Source: Novosphingobium chloroacetimidivorans
GTDB lineage: Bacteria > Pseudomonadota > Alphaproteobacteria > Sphingomonadales > Sphingomonadaceae
NCBI RefSeq assembly: GCF_014204535.1
Contig: NZ_JACHLR010000005.1
Coordinates: 186,001 to 250,000, forward strand
Length of the DNA stretch: 64,000 bases
Direction of reading: 5' to 3'
Under the pieces are notes generated by a model that searched no databases, was not told the DNA's origin, and worked only from the letters and a program-made list of their open reading frames with translations. The translations under genes were made by a program, and so were the position numbers. Every line of letters starts with the position of its first letter. Position 1 is the stretch's first letter. Below, piece after piece: positions 15,950 to 23,819 of the stretch.

Positions 15950-16996
15950 ATGCCCGCGACCCTGTTTGCCCTCGCCCTTGCCGCAGCGCCGACGGCCCCG
16001 CTGAAGATGAACGACATCACCGCTGTCGGCACCCACAACAGCTACAAGCTGCCGATGCCGGCCGAGACGATGGATGCGCTTCGCAAGGCCGATCCGCGGG
16101 CGGCCGATGCGCTCGACTACAGCCATCGCCCACTGGCCGAGCAACTCGATCGCGGCGCACGCCAGCTGGAGATCGACGTCAACTACGATCCGGCCGGCGG
16201 CCACTACGCGAAGGGCTCCGACAATCCGGACCTTCTGAAACCCGGCTTCAAGGTGCTGCACATCCCCGGCATCGACAATGCGACCCAGTGCACGCTCCTG
16301 ACTCAGTGCCTTCGGTCCATCAAGGCGTGGTCGGACGCGCATCCGGGCCACGTGCCCATCCTGCTGATGTTCAACGCCAAGGACGCCAAGAACGGCCGCG
16401 CCGGCGGGATCGACGCTCTGCCTTACGACGAGACAGCCTACGATGCGCTGGACGCCGAGATCCGCTCGGTTCTGCCGCCGGACAAGCTGATCGTACCAGA
16501 CGATGTGCAGGGTGACTATCCAACGCTGCGCGATGCGGTCCTGGCGAACAACTGGCCCACGCTCGAAGAGGCGCGCGGTCGCTTCCTGTTCGCCCTCGAC
16601 GAACCGCCGGCCAAAGTTGCCGTGTACCGGGGCAAGCGCAAGTCGCTCGAAGGCCGGGTGTTCTTCATCAACACCGACGAGGCATCGCCTGCGGCCGCCT
16701 ATCTCACGCTCAACGATCCGGTCGCGGATCGGGCGCGGATCGCGGCGGCAGTGAAGGCCGGCTATCTGGTGCGCACGCGGGCCGACGCCGACACTGCCGA
16801 GGCTCGCACGAACGCGACCGGGCGCCGGCAAGCCGCGCTGGCCAGCGGCGCGCACTATGTCTCCACCGACTATCTGTGGCCCGATCCCCGCCTGTCCGGC
16901 TACCACGTTCCGGTCCGCGCCGACGCTCCCGCGCGGTGCAACCCGGTTCGCCGCCCTGCCGGATGCATCGACACCAGGCTGGAGGCTCCGCGCTGA
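15950..16996 (+). CDS. phosphatidylinositol-specific phospholipase C1-like protein
   Basis: The 348-residue exported protein has a short hydrophobic N-terminus ending near residue 18. It then carries the PI-PLC-C1-like TIM barrel signature: AVGTHNSYK with a catalytic-type His, EIDVNYDP with acidic metal-ligand-type residues, and LMFNAKD. The closest described relatives are Ca2+-dependent PI-PLC-C1 proteins of actinobacteria, which cleave phosphoinositides. Activity on other phosphodiesters is possible. The ATG at 15950 has GAGGG about 9 nt upstream. It follows the TonB receptor after a long perfect hairpin, so surface processing of a ligand imported by that receptor is a reasonable guess. Confidence 0.8.
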   Translation: MPATLFALALAAAPTAPLKMNDITAVGTHNSYKLPMPAETMDALRKADPRAADALDYSHRPLAEQLDRGARQLEIDVNYDPAGGHYAKGSDNPDLLKPGFKVLHIPGIDNATQCTLLTQCLRSIKAWSDAHPGHVPILLMFNAKDAKNGRAGGIDALPYDETAYDALDAEIRSVLPPDKLIVPDDVQGDYPTLRDAVLANNWPTLEEARGRFLFALDEPPAKVAVYRGKRKSLEGRVFFINTDEASPAAAYLTLNDPVADRARIAAAVKAGYLVRTRADADTAEARTNATGRRQAALASGAHYVSTDYLWPDPRLSGYHVPVRADAPARCNPVRRPAGCIDTRLEAPR

Positions 16997-17060
16997 ACCG
17001 TCTCGCGGTCACCAACACACCTGCGCCGTGCAGCATTAAGGGCCTTCGGCAGCGTGCTGG

Positions 17061-17825
17061 TTACTGACGCATCGAGTTGCCGCCGTCGACACTCAGCACT
17101 TGCCCGGTGATGAAGCTGCCCTCGTCGGACATCAGCAGTGCGCTCATCGCGGCGATATCCTCGGGCCGGCCCAGTCTTCCAACGGGGACCCTGCCCGCCA
17201 TCTTCGCTGACGTATCGGCATCGATCATGCTTTCGAAGCGATCGTGCGTGATGACGCCGGGAGCGATCGCATTGCACCGAATGCCTTCCTTGCCGAAGCG
17301 GTTGGCGACGTTGCGGACGAGTGCGTGGACAGCGACCTTGCTCATCGCATAGGCCAGCCGAACCGGCTCACCCGCAAATGCCGCCCCGGAAGTTGTGAAC
17401 ACCAGCGATCCGCCACCCCGCTTCAGCATCTCGGGGATCGCTGCACGGGCGCAGAGCACGGATCCGCGTGCATTCACCCGCATGACTTCGTCGTAGGCCG
17501 ACATCGGCAAGCCAAGAACGTCAGCTTGGGTGGCACTGTCCGCGAAGCTGGCGAAGTTGGCATGGAAGCCGTCGAGACCGCCGAACCGCGATACCGCCAG
17601 TGACACCGCCGCACCAATCGCGTCCTCGTCCGATCCGTCCAGATCGACGCCTATGGCCGTTCCGCCAGTGCCCTGCGTGATCTCGCGCACGGAGCGGTCG
17701 ACACCGTCGCGATCGATATCGCCCAGTACGACACAGGCCCCCTCCTGTGCGTAGCGCCGGGCCAGGCCGCTGCCGATGCCACCCGCTCCTGCGACGATCA
17801 CGACTTTGCCCGTCAACCTTTGCAT
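17061..17825 (-). CDS. SDR family oxidoreductase
   Basis: The 254-residue classical SDR has the cofactor motif GAGGIGSG at residues 13-20, an Asp at the end of beta-2 (GDID) suggesting NAD(H) preference, and catalytic Ser-Tyr-Lys in FTTSGA and YAMSK. The central NNAG motif is changed to ANFA. The C-terminal GQVLSVDGGNS is typical. It is the last gene behind the LuxC-like and LuxE-like genes on the minus strand, separated from them by 167 nt holding a GC-rich hairpin. It could oxidise or reduce the alcohol/aldehyde handled by that pair. Confidence 0.88.
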   Translation of the reverse strand: MQRLTGKVVIVAGAGGIGSGLARRYAQEGACVVLGDIDRDGVDRSVREITQGTGGTAIGVDLDGSDEDAIGAAVSLAVSRFGGLDGFHANFASFADSATQADVLGLPMSAYDEVMRVNARGSVLCARAAIPEMLKRGGGSLVFTTSGAAFAGEPVRLAYAMSKVAVHALVRNVANRFGKEGIRCNAIAPGVITHDRFESMIDADTSAKMAGRVPVGRLGRPEDIAAMSALLMSDEGSFITGQVLSVDGGNSMRQ

Positions 17826-17924
17826 ACTGCTCTCCCGTAAGCTGCGCAGCCTCCTTGCGTAAGGCGTTCGACCGAAGCGCTCAAGCGCGCCGAGCGCGTC
17901 GGAGCATGTATCCGCCGACAGGCC

Positions 17925-17948
17925 GGGCCGGCGGGCAGGTGCCGGCCC
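17925..17948 (-). repeat. GC-rich hairpin between LuxC-like gene and SDR
   Basis: Arms GGGCCGGC (17925-17932) and GCCGGCCC (17941-17948) are perfectly complementary around an 8-nt loop. No T-run follows in the direction of transcription of the flanking minus-strand genes. It may be an intercistronic processing or pausing hairpin. Confidence 0.35.
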
Positions 17949-17992
17949 TCCGCTCTTTCTCGCTTGCGATCGGCCGCTCAGCCGAGCCGTGC

Positions 17993-19426
17993 CTATCCCG
18001 CGTCGGCGCCGTCCTCGTTCGCCATCCAGTGAACGAACCGGTGCAGAGGGTACATCGCGTCGTGCGGATTGCCGATCGCGCTTGGGCCTGCCTCGCCCAG
18101 CCGCACGATCCTCTGTGCGCCCGCACTCGACAAGTGATCCCGCAAGCTGGCCATCCGCTCGAATGGATAGACGCCGACGGTCTGCGTGGCGACGTTGACG
18201 TACTTCATGGCATCCATGAGATCGGGGACCAGCACCACGTTCGACGTCTTTCGGATCGGATGGAAGTCGACTGGCTCATCCGACCGAATAGCGATGCCCC
18301 TGCCGTCGGTTTTCCCGCAGACGGCATAATCATCGTCCATCATCCGAAGCATGTCGATCTGCTCCTTCAGATCCGCGTCGAGCGGGCGCGGCGTGCCTTC
18401 GTCCATCCGGTCGACGCGGATTTCCTCGGCGAGGATCTTGCAGTAGCGGTCAGCCTGGTCGGCGGTCGCCTCGATGAACGTGAACCGGCTGCTGACACAG
18501 GGTTCCTGTCCACCCATGGACACGTCTGCCGCGTTGAGCGCAGCGACGTGCGCCATCGTCGCGTCATCAACGAACGCCTCGCGACCGACCATCGAAATGG
18601 AGGTCTTGGGGTCGAAGGAAACCAGCTGAAAGCCCGGGCCGATGTACTTCATGACGTTGTTGATGGCATCGCCGCCACCCCAAGCCACGAGCTTGTCGAA
18701 GTACTGCGGGCGGTACAGGACCCGCTCGATAGCCTCGTCGCCCCCCCGCCAGTAGATGGCGGACATGGATTGCACGACGGGGTGGTTGGGATCGACCTCG
18801 GCCATCGTGCGCAGGAATGCCACTGTCGAGAACGGGTCCGCAGAAGCCATCTTGAACAGGCTGACCGACTTGACGAGCGCGGCCTGAGCGATCGAGCGGA
18901 TCCCCTGGCTGGGCGCGTTTCCGGGCAGGACGTGGATCAGCCGCGGAGCAAAGGCTCTGATGAAGCTGCGGCGCCCCTGATGGTCGGTATGCGGCACCCA
19001 CTCGTCCAGCGCGGCCGGATTGGGAAAGTTCTGCTCAACCATCTCGCGCAGCGAGGCGCGATCCAGATATTCGATCGCGTTCTGCAGCTGGTACTGGATA
19101 GCCAGACGGGGCTGAAGACTGACCTTGGCGATGCGATCGATCGTGCCTTGGATGTGTGCATTGTTCGGATCAGCCAACTTCTGGCCGGCTTCGTAAAGGA
19201 AGTCGATGATCTCCGCGATCGGGGTATTGAGCATAGGCGGCAGCTCTGCTCGCGGATGAATAAGACTATCGAGGTCGATCTTCGGCGTCGCGAAATCCAC
19301 CCCCAGGTCACGCGAGCGGTGGATCTGATCGGTACCTTCAACCACCTTTCCGCGAATGAAGAAAGGTGCCGAGTCCGGCGTCGTTTCGCTTGTTTGCGCC
19401 GCAACGGCACTGCTGATCGTGCTCAT
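17993..19426 (-). CDS. LuxC-like acyl-CoA/acyl reductase
   Basis: The 477-residue protein belongs to the LuxC family, which has an aldehyde-dehydrogenase-like fold. LuxC reduces an enzyme-bound or CoA-bound acyl group to an aldehyde with NADPH through an acyl-Cys intermediate. The candidate nucleophile is Cys310 in GGQEPCVSSR. HVLPGNAPSQGIRS (about 165-178) and KLVAWGGGDA (about 245-254) match the nucleotide-binding and ALDH-like core. The length equals that of LuxC (about 480). GGGAGAG lies 7 nt before the ATG. The gene follows the LuxE-like gene by 25 nt, reproducing the activating-enzyme/reductase pairing of fatty acid reductase, but no luciferase subunits are present. Confidence 0.8.
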   Translation of the reverse strand: MSTISSAVAAQTSETTPDSAPFFIRGKVVEGTDQIHRSRDLGVDFATPKIDLDSLIHPRAELPPMLNTPIAEIIDFLYEAGQKLADPNNAHIQGTIDRIAKVSLQPRLAIQYQLQNAIEYLDRASLREMVEQNFPNPAALDEWVPHTDHQGRRSFIRAFAPRLIHVLPGNAPSQGIRSIAQAALVKSVSLFKMASADPFSTVAFLRTMAEVDPNHPVVQSMSAIYWRGGDEAIERVLYRPQYFDKLVAWGGGDAINNVMKYIGPGFQLVSFDPKTSISMVGREAFVDDATMAHVAALNAADVSMGGQEPCVSSRFTFIEATADQADRYCKILAEEIRVDRMDEGTPRPLDADLKEQIDMLRMMDDDYAVCGKTDGRGIAIRSDEPVDFHPIRKTSNVVLVPDLMDAMKYVNVATQTVGVYPFERMASLRDHLSSAGAQRIVRLGEAGPSAIGNPHDAMYPLHRFVHWMANEDGADAG

Positions 19427-19451
19427 ATGGTCTCTCCCGGAAAATCGGTAA

Positions 19452-20807
19452 TCAGGTCAGGCCGCGAACATAGGCGTCGACGGTGCCGGCGCAGCCGATC
19501 TTGTCGTCGCCTTCGAGGTCCGCATAGCGGGCGATGTCGTCCTTGATCGATGGTGAGGCATTGCCGCACACGCAGGGCGTGAAGTCGATCTGTACCCGAT
19601 CACCGGAGATCACACCGCCCCAGCGACCGTCCATCGAGAGGTCGAAAAAGGCGGCTCGTGCCTCGGTAGCGCTACCAACGTTCTCAGCCACCAGCGCATC
19701 GCCTTCCTTGTTGAGGGGGATCGCGACGAGCCAGGCAGGCAGGTGATAGCGATGCCCCTCCTGGCAGCGGGGTATCGTGGTGTTGATCTCCTGCATTCCG
19801 TACATCTGGAAGATGAAGCGAGGCTGGAGATTGAACGTTTCGTACACGAATTCGCGGTAATCGTCCGGCAACTGCGCGCGCTTCAAGCCACCGCCCAGGT
19901 AGACGCCGTTTTCAGGGTTGAAGTCCTTGCTGGAATATCCGCGTGCGCGAACTGCTTCAGCGAGGGGGTAGAGTGAACCCCACATGCCCGTGATGTAGAG
20001 TTTCTGCTCCCGCTTCGCGATGATGTCCTCGACGGAACCGGCCTGGGCCGCGTCGAGCCCTTCCTGCCTTCTTGCGGACTCTGCCTCGAATTCGGCGATC
20101 TCGCCTGGCTTCGCCGTACCGTCGGCGATCGCCTTGCGCAGCGTGATCATCTTGGTCATCGATCCGATCGTGACCGGCGGCAATCCGGAATTGAACCGGG
20201 GCGCCGCCGGGTCGACGAAGGCCCCCATGAGGGCCATCCCCATCGCCAGGTTGCGCGGCGTATAGGCGACAGCACCCGCTGCTCCCGCAGCCGTTCGCAT
20301 ATCCCCGACCCGCATGTCGGATCCCCACTCGACGGCGGCGACACCGTCCCGGGCGGCGAAATCCAGGTCCTGCTGCGAGGACACCAGCATCGCAGACTTT
20401 CCGGTCGTGCCCGAGGAGCAGGAAACGTGAAGCCCTGCCGCACCGCAGGCCGCGACCCAATCGTCGATCTCGGCAACGGCCGACAAGTCGACAGCGTCGG
20501 TAGGATGCGCGGAAACAGTGCCAAGCCACTTCGTGAGCCGGTCCCATTTCTTGTCGATCAGGAAGGCTTCAGGGTAACTTTTATAAGCCGTGTGAGGCAG
20601 AAGCAGCGGCACAACGTCTGCAAGCTCCGTGACCTCGGTGATATCGGCATCGGCGGCTCGCAGCTTGACCAGCTTGATACGATCGACCTGCTCTTGGAAT
20701 CGCTCGTTGATCGCGGCGATCTGCGTCTGGCGAACGTCATCATCGTATGCGGCATAAGCGTCCGCAGTGCCCACCATGCTGAGCAGCTTATCACAGTTCA
20801 CACCCAA
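19452..20807 (-). CDS. LuxE-like acyl-activating enzyme (adenylate-forming)
   Basis: The 451-residue product has the adenylate-forming phosphate loop SSGTTGKSAML at about residues 131-141, a YGMQEIN motif in the central domain, and a C-terminal region with ISGDRVQIDFTPCVCG and DDKIGCAG like LuxE acyl-protein synthetases and PaaK-type ligases. It probably activates a carboxylate with ATP and hands the acyl group to the LuxC-like reductase next door. The start chosen is TTG at 20807, with GGGAG 7 nt upstream. The GTG at 20801 and the ATG at 20777 are alternatives. Several Cys residues near the C-terminus could act as acyl acceptors. Confidence 0.72.
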   Translation of the reverse strand: MGVNCDKLLSMVGTADAYAAYDDDVRQTQIAAINERFQEQVDRIKLVKLRAADADITEVTELADVVPLLLPHTAYKSYPEAFLIDKKWDRLTKWLGTVSAHPTDAVDLSAVAEIDDWVAACGAAGLHVSCSSGTTGKSAMLVSSQQDLDFAARDGVAAVEWGSDMRVGDMRTAAGAAGAVAYTPRNLAMGMALMGAFVDPAAPRFNSGLPPVTIGSMTKMITLRKAIADGTAKPGEIAEFEAESARRQEGLDAAQAGSVEDIIAKREQKLYITGMWGSLYPLAEAVRARGYSSKDFNPENGVYLGGGLKRAQLPDDYREFVYETFNLQPRFIFQMYGMQEINTTIPRCQEGHRYHLPAWLVAIPLNKEGDALVAENVGSATEARAAFFDLSMDGRWGGVISGDRVQIDFTPCVCGNASPSIKDDIARYADLEGDDKIGCAGTVDAYVRGLT

Positions 20808-20916
20808 GTGCCGTCTCCCGGAACGAATCGATTGCCTGGTTGGCAAGCTATCAGTTATATGAAAGAACACAACAGCGCTTCGAGGAGACGGCGCGCGTCG
20901 AGGGAGAGACCTGATC

Positions 20917-21819
20917 ATGCGAGCAAATCCGGTGCCGACACAAATCGGAACTCTGTCTGTGATCACAGGCACGGGCGGTCTCGGTTACGAGACGGCCGTG
21001 GCCTTGGCGGCCGCCGGAGGGAGGGTCATACTAGCCGGGCGCAATGCCGAGAAAGGCGCGCAGGCCGTCACCTCCATCACGGCCAGGACCCCCGGGGCAG
21101 ACGTCACGTTCGAAGCCCTCGACCTTGCAAACCTGCAGTCGGTCCGGGACTTCGCGGAACGGCTGCTTGGTCGCGCTCAGCCGATACATCGGTTGATCTG
21201 CAACGCGGGCATCATGTCGCCGCCCAAGTTGGAGCGCACGGCGGACGGCCACGAAGTGCAATTCGGCGTCAATTACCTGTCCCACTTCGCGCTCACCGCG
21301 CGACTTATGCCGTTGCTTCGAGCCGCGCCCGCAGCACGGGTCGTCAGCGTGACCAGCCTTGCCCAGAACTACGCCAAGCTGGATCTCGGCAATCTCGATA
21401 GCGAAAAGGCGTACCATCCGGGCAAGGCCTACTGCACGTCGAAGCTGCTCCAGGCCATGTTCGCGGTGGAATTGCAACGTCGCAGCGACCAGGCCGACTG
21501 GGGCATCACCAGCGTGGCGGCACATCCGGGTTTCGCGGGTACGAACCTGTTCGAGACTGGAGGTGCCGTCAGCCGCTTGATCAGCACTCGGATCATCCTG
21601 CCGATGATCGGCCAATCCGCGGCCGGAGGCGCACAATCCATACTGCTCGCCGCGACGGCAGCTGATGTTCGTGGCGGGCTGCTATACGGCCCTACGGGCT
21701 TCATGCACATGCGAGGGGCGCCGGGCCTGGGCAAGTACCCTGCCCTCGTTCACGATGAGGGCTTGAGAGCACAGGTCTGGAAGCTGTCCGAAAGCCTGAC
21801 GGGCGTGTCGTACGAGTGA
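20917..21819 (+). CDS. SDR family oxidoreductase, retinol dehydrogenase-like
   Basis: The 300-residue product resembles the retinol-dehydrogenase/WWOX-like SDR group. It has cofactor motif TGTGGLGYE at about 18-26, NADP-type Arg in AGRNAEKG, CNAGIM, a VNYLSHFAL stretch, Ser in SVTS, and the active site YCTSK. Enzymes of this group oxidise or reduce hydrophobic alcohols, ketones and aldehydes. GGGAGAGA precedes the ATG at 20917. It is divergent from the LuxE-like gene across a 109-nt promoter region and may share its regulator; the TetR gene converges with it downstream. Confidence 0.87.
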   Translation: MRANPVPTQIGTLSVITGTGGLGYETAVALAAAGGRVILAGRNAEKGAQAVTSITARTPGADVTFEALDLANLQSVRDFAERLLGRAQPIHRLICNAGIMSPPKLERTADGHEVQFGVNYLSHFALTARLMPLLRAAPAARVVSVTSLAQNYAKLDLGNLDSEKAYHPGKAYCTSKLLQAMFAVELQRRSDQADWGITSVAAHPGFAGTNLFETGGAVSRLISTRIILPMIGQSAAGGAQSILLAATAADVRGGLLYGPTGFMHMRGAPGLGKYPALVHDEGLRAQVWKLSESLTGVSYE

Positions 21820-21823
21820 GGCG

Positions 21824-22414
21824 TCAGCGGGCGCCGATCAGAGGCCGCACATTGCGAGGTCGTGCCGCAACGTCGACGATCAGGGCGTTGAAGATCGTGA
21901 CGACGTCTTCCAGGGGATAATCGGCGGGTTGGCGAAGCCACCAAGCCAGGATTTCGAAGATACCGCTCGTCACGAACGGGACGGCGAGGTCGACTGGCAA
22001 CCATGGGTTCGCCCTTGGGCGAGTGCGCGATTCCTCCTCGGAAAGCCGCTTGAACTCCTCACGCATGACGTGCGCGGCGCCGCCGTTCAGAAGAACCGTC
22101 CAGAGAACCCGATGCTCGTCCACATAGCGACACAAGGCATCCGCGCTGGGCACCGAGGTCTTCGTAGCATCGACCGCCAGGAGCGAGCGCACCTCTGATG
22201 TGGCGATCTCCTCGACCAGTTCGCTCTTGGTGGCGTATCGGCGGAAGAACGTGGGGTAGCTTAATCCGGCTGTCTCGGTGATTTCCTTGATCGAGATTTC
22301 ATCCAGAGGCTTCTGCTCGATCAGTTTCAGGAACGCAGCTTGCATCGCCTTGACGGAGCGTTGCGCCCTGGCGTCGGAGCTCTTGGATGGCGTCGTGGTT
22401 CGCGCTCGGGCCAA
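21824..22414 (-). CDS. TetR/AcrR family transcriptional regulator
   Basis: The 196-residue regulator has an N-terminal TetR helix-turn-helix (about residues 18-65, with ISIKEITETAGLSYPTFFRRYATKSELV) and a variable ligand-binding domain. The start is TTG at 22414, with AAGGA 9 nt upstream and a basic, disordered leader. It converges with the SDR gene (stops 4 nt apart) and lies 72 nt downstream of the MFS gene on the same strand. It likely represses the surrounding LuxC/LuxE/SDR, MFS and TonB receptor genes in answer to their substrate, but no operator is certain. Confidence 0.85.
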   Translation of the reverse strand: MARARTTTPSKSSDARAQRSVKAMQAAFLKLIEQKPLDEISIKEITETAGLSYPTFFRRYATKSELVEEIATSEVRSLLAVDATKTSVPSADALCRYVDEHRVLWTVLLNGGAAHVMREEFKRLSEEESRTRPRANPWLPVDLAVPFVTSGIFEILAWWLRQPADYPLEDVVTIFNALIVDVAARPRNVRPLIGAR

Positions 22415-22486
22415 ATTCAGGTGTCCTTGATCGATCGACTGCGGTTCTTGCCTGCCCCTCGCTCAAACACTTGCGCTTGTCAGCTA

Positions 22487-23752
22487 TTAAGTCGGCTTGA
22501 TCTCGGATGCTGCCCTGGTCCAGTTGGGGTACGGCCCTAACCGGAAGATGAGTGCCGAGCACAAGACGCTCGTGAAGACGCCGGCCCACAGCAAGGGCAC
22601 ATAGGATCCCGCATAGTCATAGATACCGCCGGCCACGACGGAACCGAGGCCGCCCCCTATTCCGACCAGACTCGTCATGACTCCGAAGATCTTCCCGAAG
22701 TGCGCCATGCCTGCATAACGCGCCGTCAGGTACGCGCAGATCTGAAGCTTCGCGCCCGTCGTGTAGCCGATGATCATCATCGCGATCACGTACCACCATG
22801 CCAGGTGCTGCGGCTGTATCAACATGAGGTACGCCGCTACCGGCGTCAGCAGCGTCAAGGCACCGATAAGACCGGCGTTCCACCGATCCGCCATCCACCC
22901 GGTCAGGAGCTTTCCGGCAATCGCAGCGGCGCCCGACAAACTCGCGAGCCAGGCCGCGTCGCCTCTCGACACTCCGACCGAGGTGAGGATCGGCACCTGG
23001 TGGATGAGTATGGCCGTGCCGATGAACATGGTGATCAGGGTGGACACTCCGATGCGGATCAAGGGAACGTCGCGGAGCGCCTGCCGAAGCGTCAGCCCGG
23101 AAAGGGCGATCCCTTTGTCCGGTCCCTCCTGGCGCCTGTCCATGGAGAGGCGGACGCGATCACGTGAATCGTAAAGGAAGAAGACCGCGAGCAACACGCA
23201 TGGCGCTGCCCATCCCAGGCCAAGCCACAGATAGGCTTGCCGCCACCCGTACTCATCTGTCAGCCACTGCGCCAGGGGCGGCGCGGCGATCTGTGACACG
23301 GCAGTGCCGCAAAGCACCACGCCAAGCGCAAGGCCGCGCGCAGCGGTGAAGGCGTTGGAGATCGCTGTCGTCCAGATCGTCGCCTTGATGCCCAGGCTGA
23401 CCAGTCCGTAAAAGAGCCATAGCAAGTACCACTGCGCCAGTGATCCGTTGGCCAGACTTACCAGTGCCAGCGCAATACCCGTTAGTACCAGCGAAGGGAT
23501 AGCCAGGCGACGGCTGCCGAACCGATCGACAAGGCCGCCGATCGAGGGCGACAGAAGAACCATGATGATGGCTGGAATGACGCTGACGACGGAAATTTGC
23601 GCCCGCGCCCAGCCAAACTCGGCCTGGAGTGGCTCCATCACCAGTCCGATCACATAGGACGATATGGTGTGTAGAGAAAAGCCAGCCGCCGACGCGAGTA
23701 CCAGGGGCCAGTGCGCCCGCCACTCGCTTCGTGCTTGCATGCCACTCGTCAC
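22487..23752 (-). CDS. MFS transporter
   Basis: This 421-residue major facilitator protein has twelve predicted transmembrane helices. The loop 2-3 motif reads GGLVDRFGSRRLA (about residues 73-85), and a related motif, GWMADRWNAG, appears in the second half. The overall layout resembles monocarboxylate/oxalate:formate-type carriers. A proton-linked inner-membrane uptake role for an organic acid is likely. GTG at 23752 is the start, with GGAGA 9 nt upstream. It lies between the second TonB receptor and the TetR gene, all on the minus strand, suggesting an outer-plus-inner membrane import pair. Confidence 0.88.
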   Translation of the reverse strand: MTSGMQARSEWRAHWPLVLASAAGFSLHTISSYVIGLVMEPLQAEFGWARAQISVVSVIPAIIMVLLSPSIGGLVDRFGSRRLAIPSLVLTGIALALVSLANGSLAQWYLLWLFYGLVSLGIKATIWTTAISNAFTAARGLALGVVLCGTAVSQIAAPPLAQWLTDEYGWRQAYLWLGLGWAAPCVLLAVFFLYDSRDRVRLSMDRRQEGPDKGIALSGLTLRQALRDVPLIRIGVSTLITMFIGTAILIHQVPILTSVGVSRGDAAWLASLSGAAAIAGKLLTGWMADRWNAGLIGALTLLTPVAAYLMLIQPQHLAWWYVIAMMIIGYTTGAKLQICAYLTARYAGMAHFGKIFGVMTSLVGIGGGLGSVVAGGIYDYAGSYVPLLWAGVFTSVLCSALIFRLGPYPNWTRAASEIKPT

Positions 23753-23770
23753 GAAATGATCTCCTTCGAT

Positions 23771-23812
23771 GACTGCCGTAAGTGTTCGAAGGTCGAAACA
23801 CTTACGGCAGTC
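23771..23812. terminator. 16-bp hairpin after TonB receptor gene
   Basis: Arms GACTGCCGTAAGTGTT (23771-23786) and its exact complement (23797-23812) enclose the loop CGAAGGTCGA. It sits 7 nt past the receptor stop and 18 nt before the MFS start, both on the minus strand. No T-run follows, so it is either a weak terminator or a processing hairpin that separates receptor and transporter levels. Confidence 0.5.
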
Positions 23813-23819
23813 GGATCCT

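Noticed and set aside
13357..16038. Very long minus-strand open frame (893 codons) antisense to the TonB receptor and PI-PLC-like genes
   Set aside because: Its product is a His/Val/Asp/Gly-rich low-information sequence with no family match, as expected opposite a high-GC gene; the plus-strand genes have clear motifs.
17061..21819. A bioluminescence (lux) operon
   Set aside because: No luxA, luxB or luxD is present; only LuxC-like and LuxE-like proteins, so light production is not supported.
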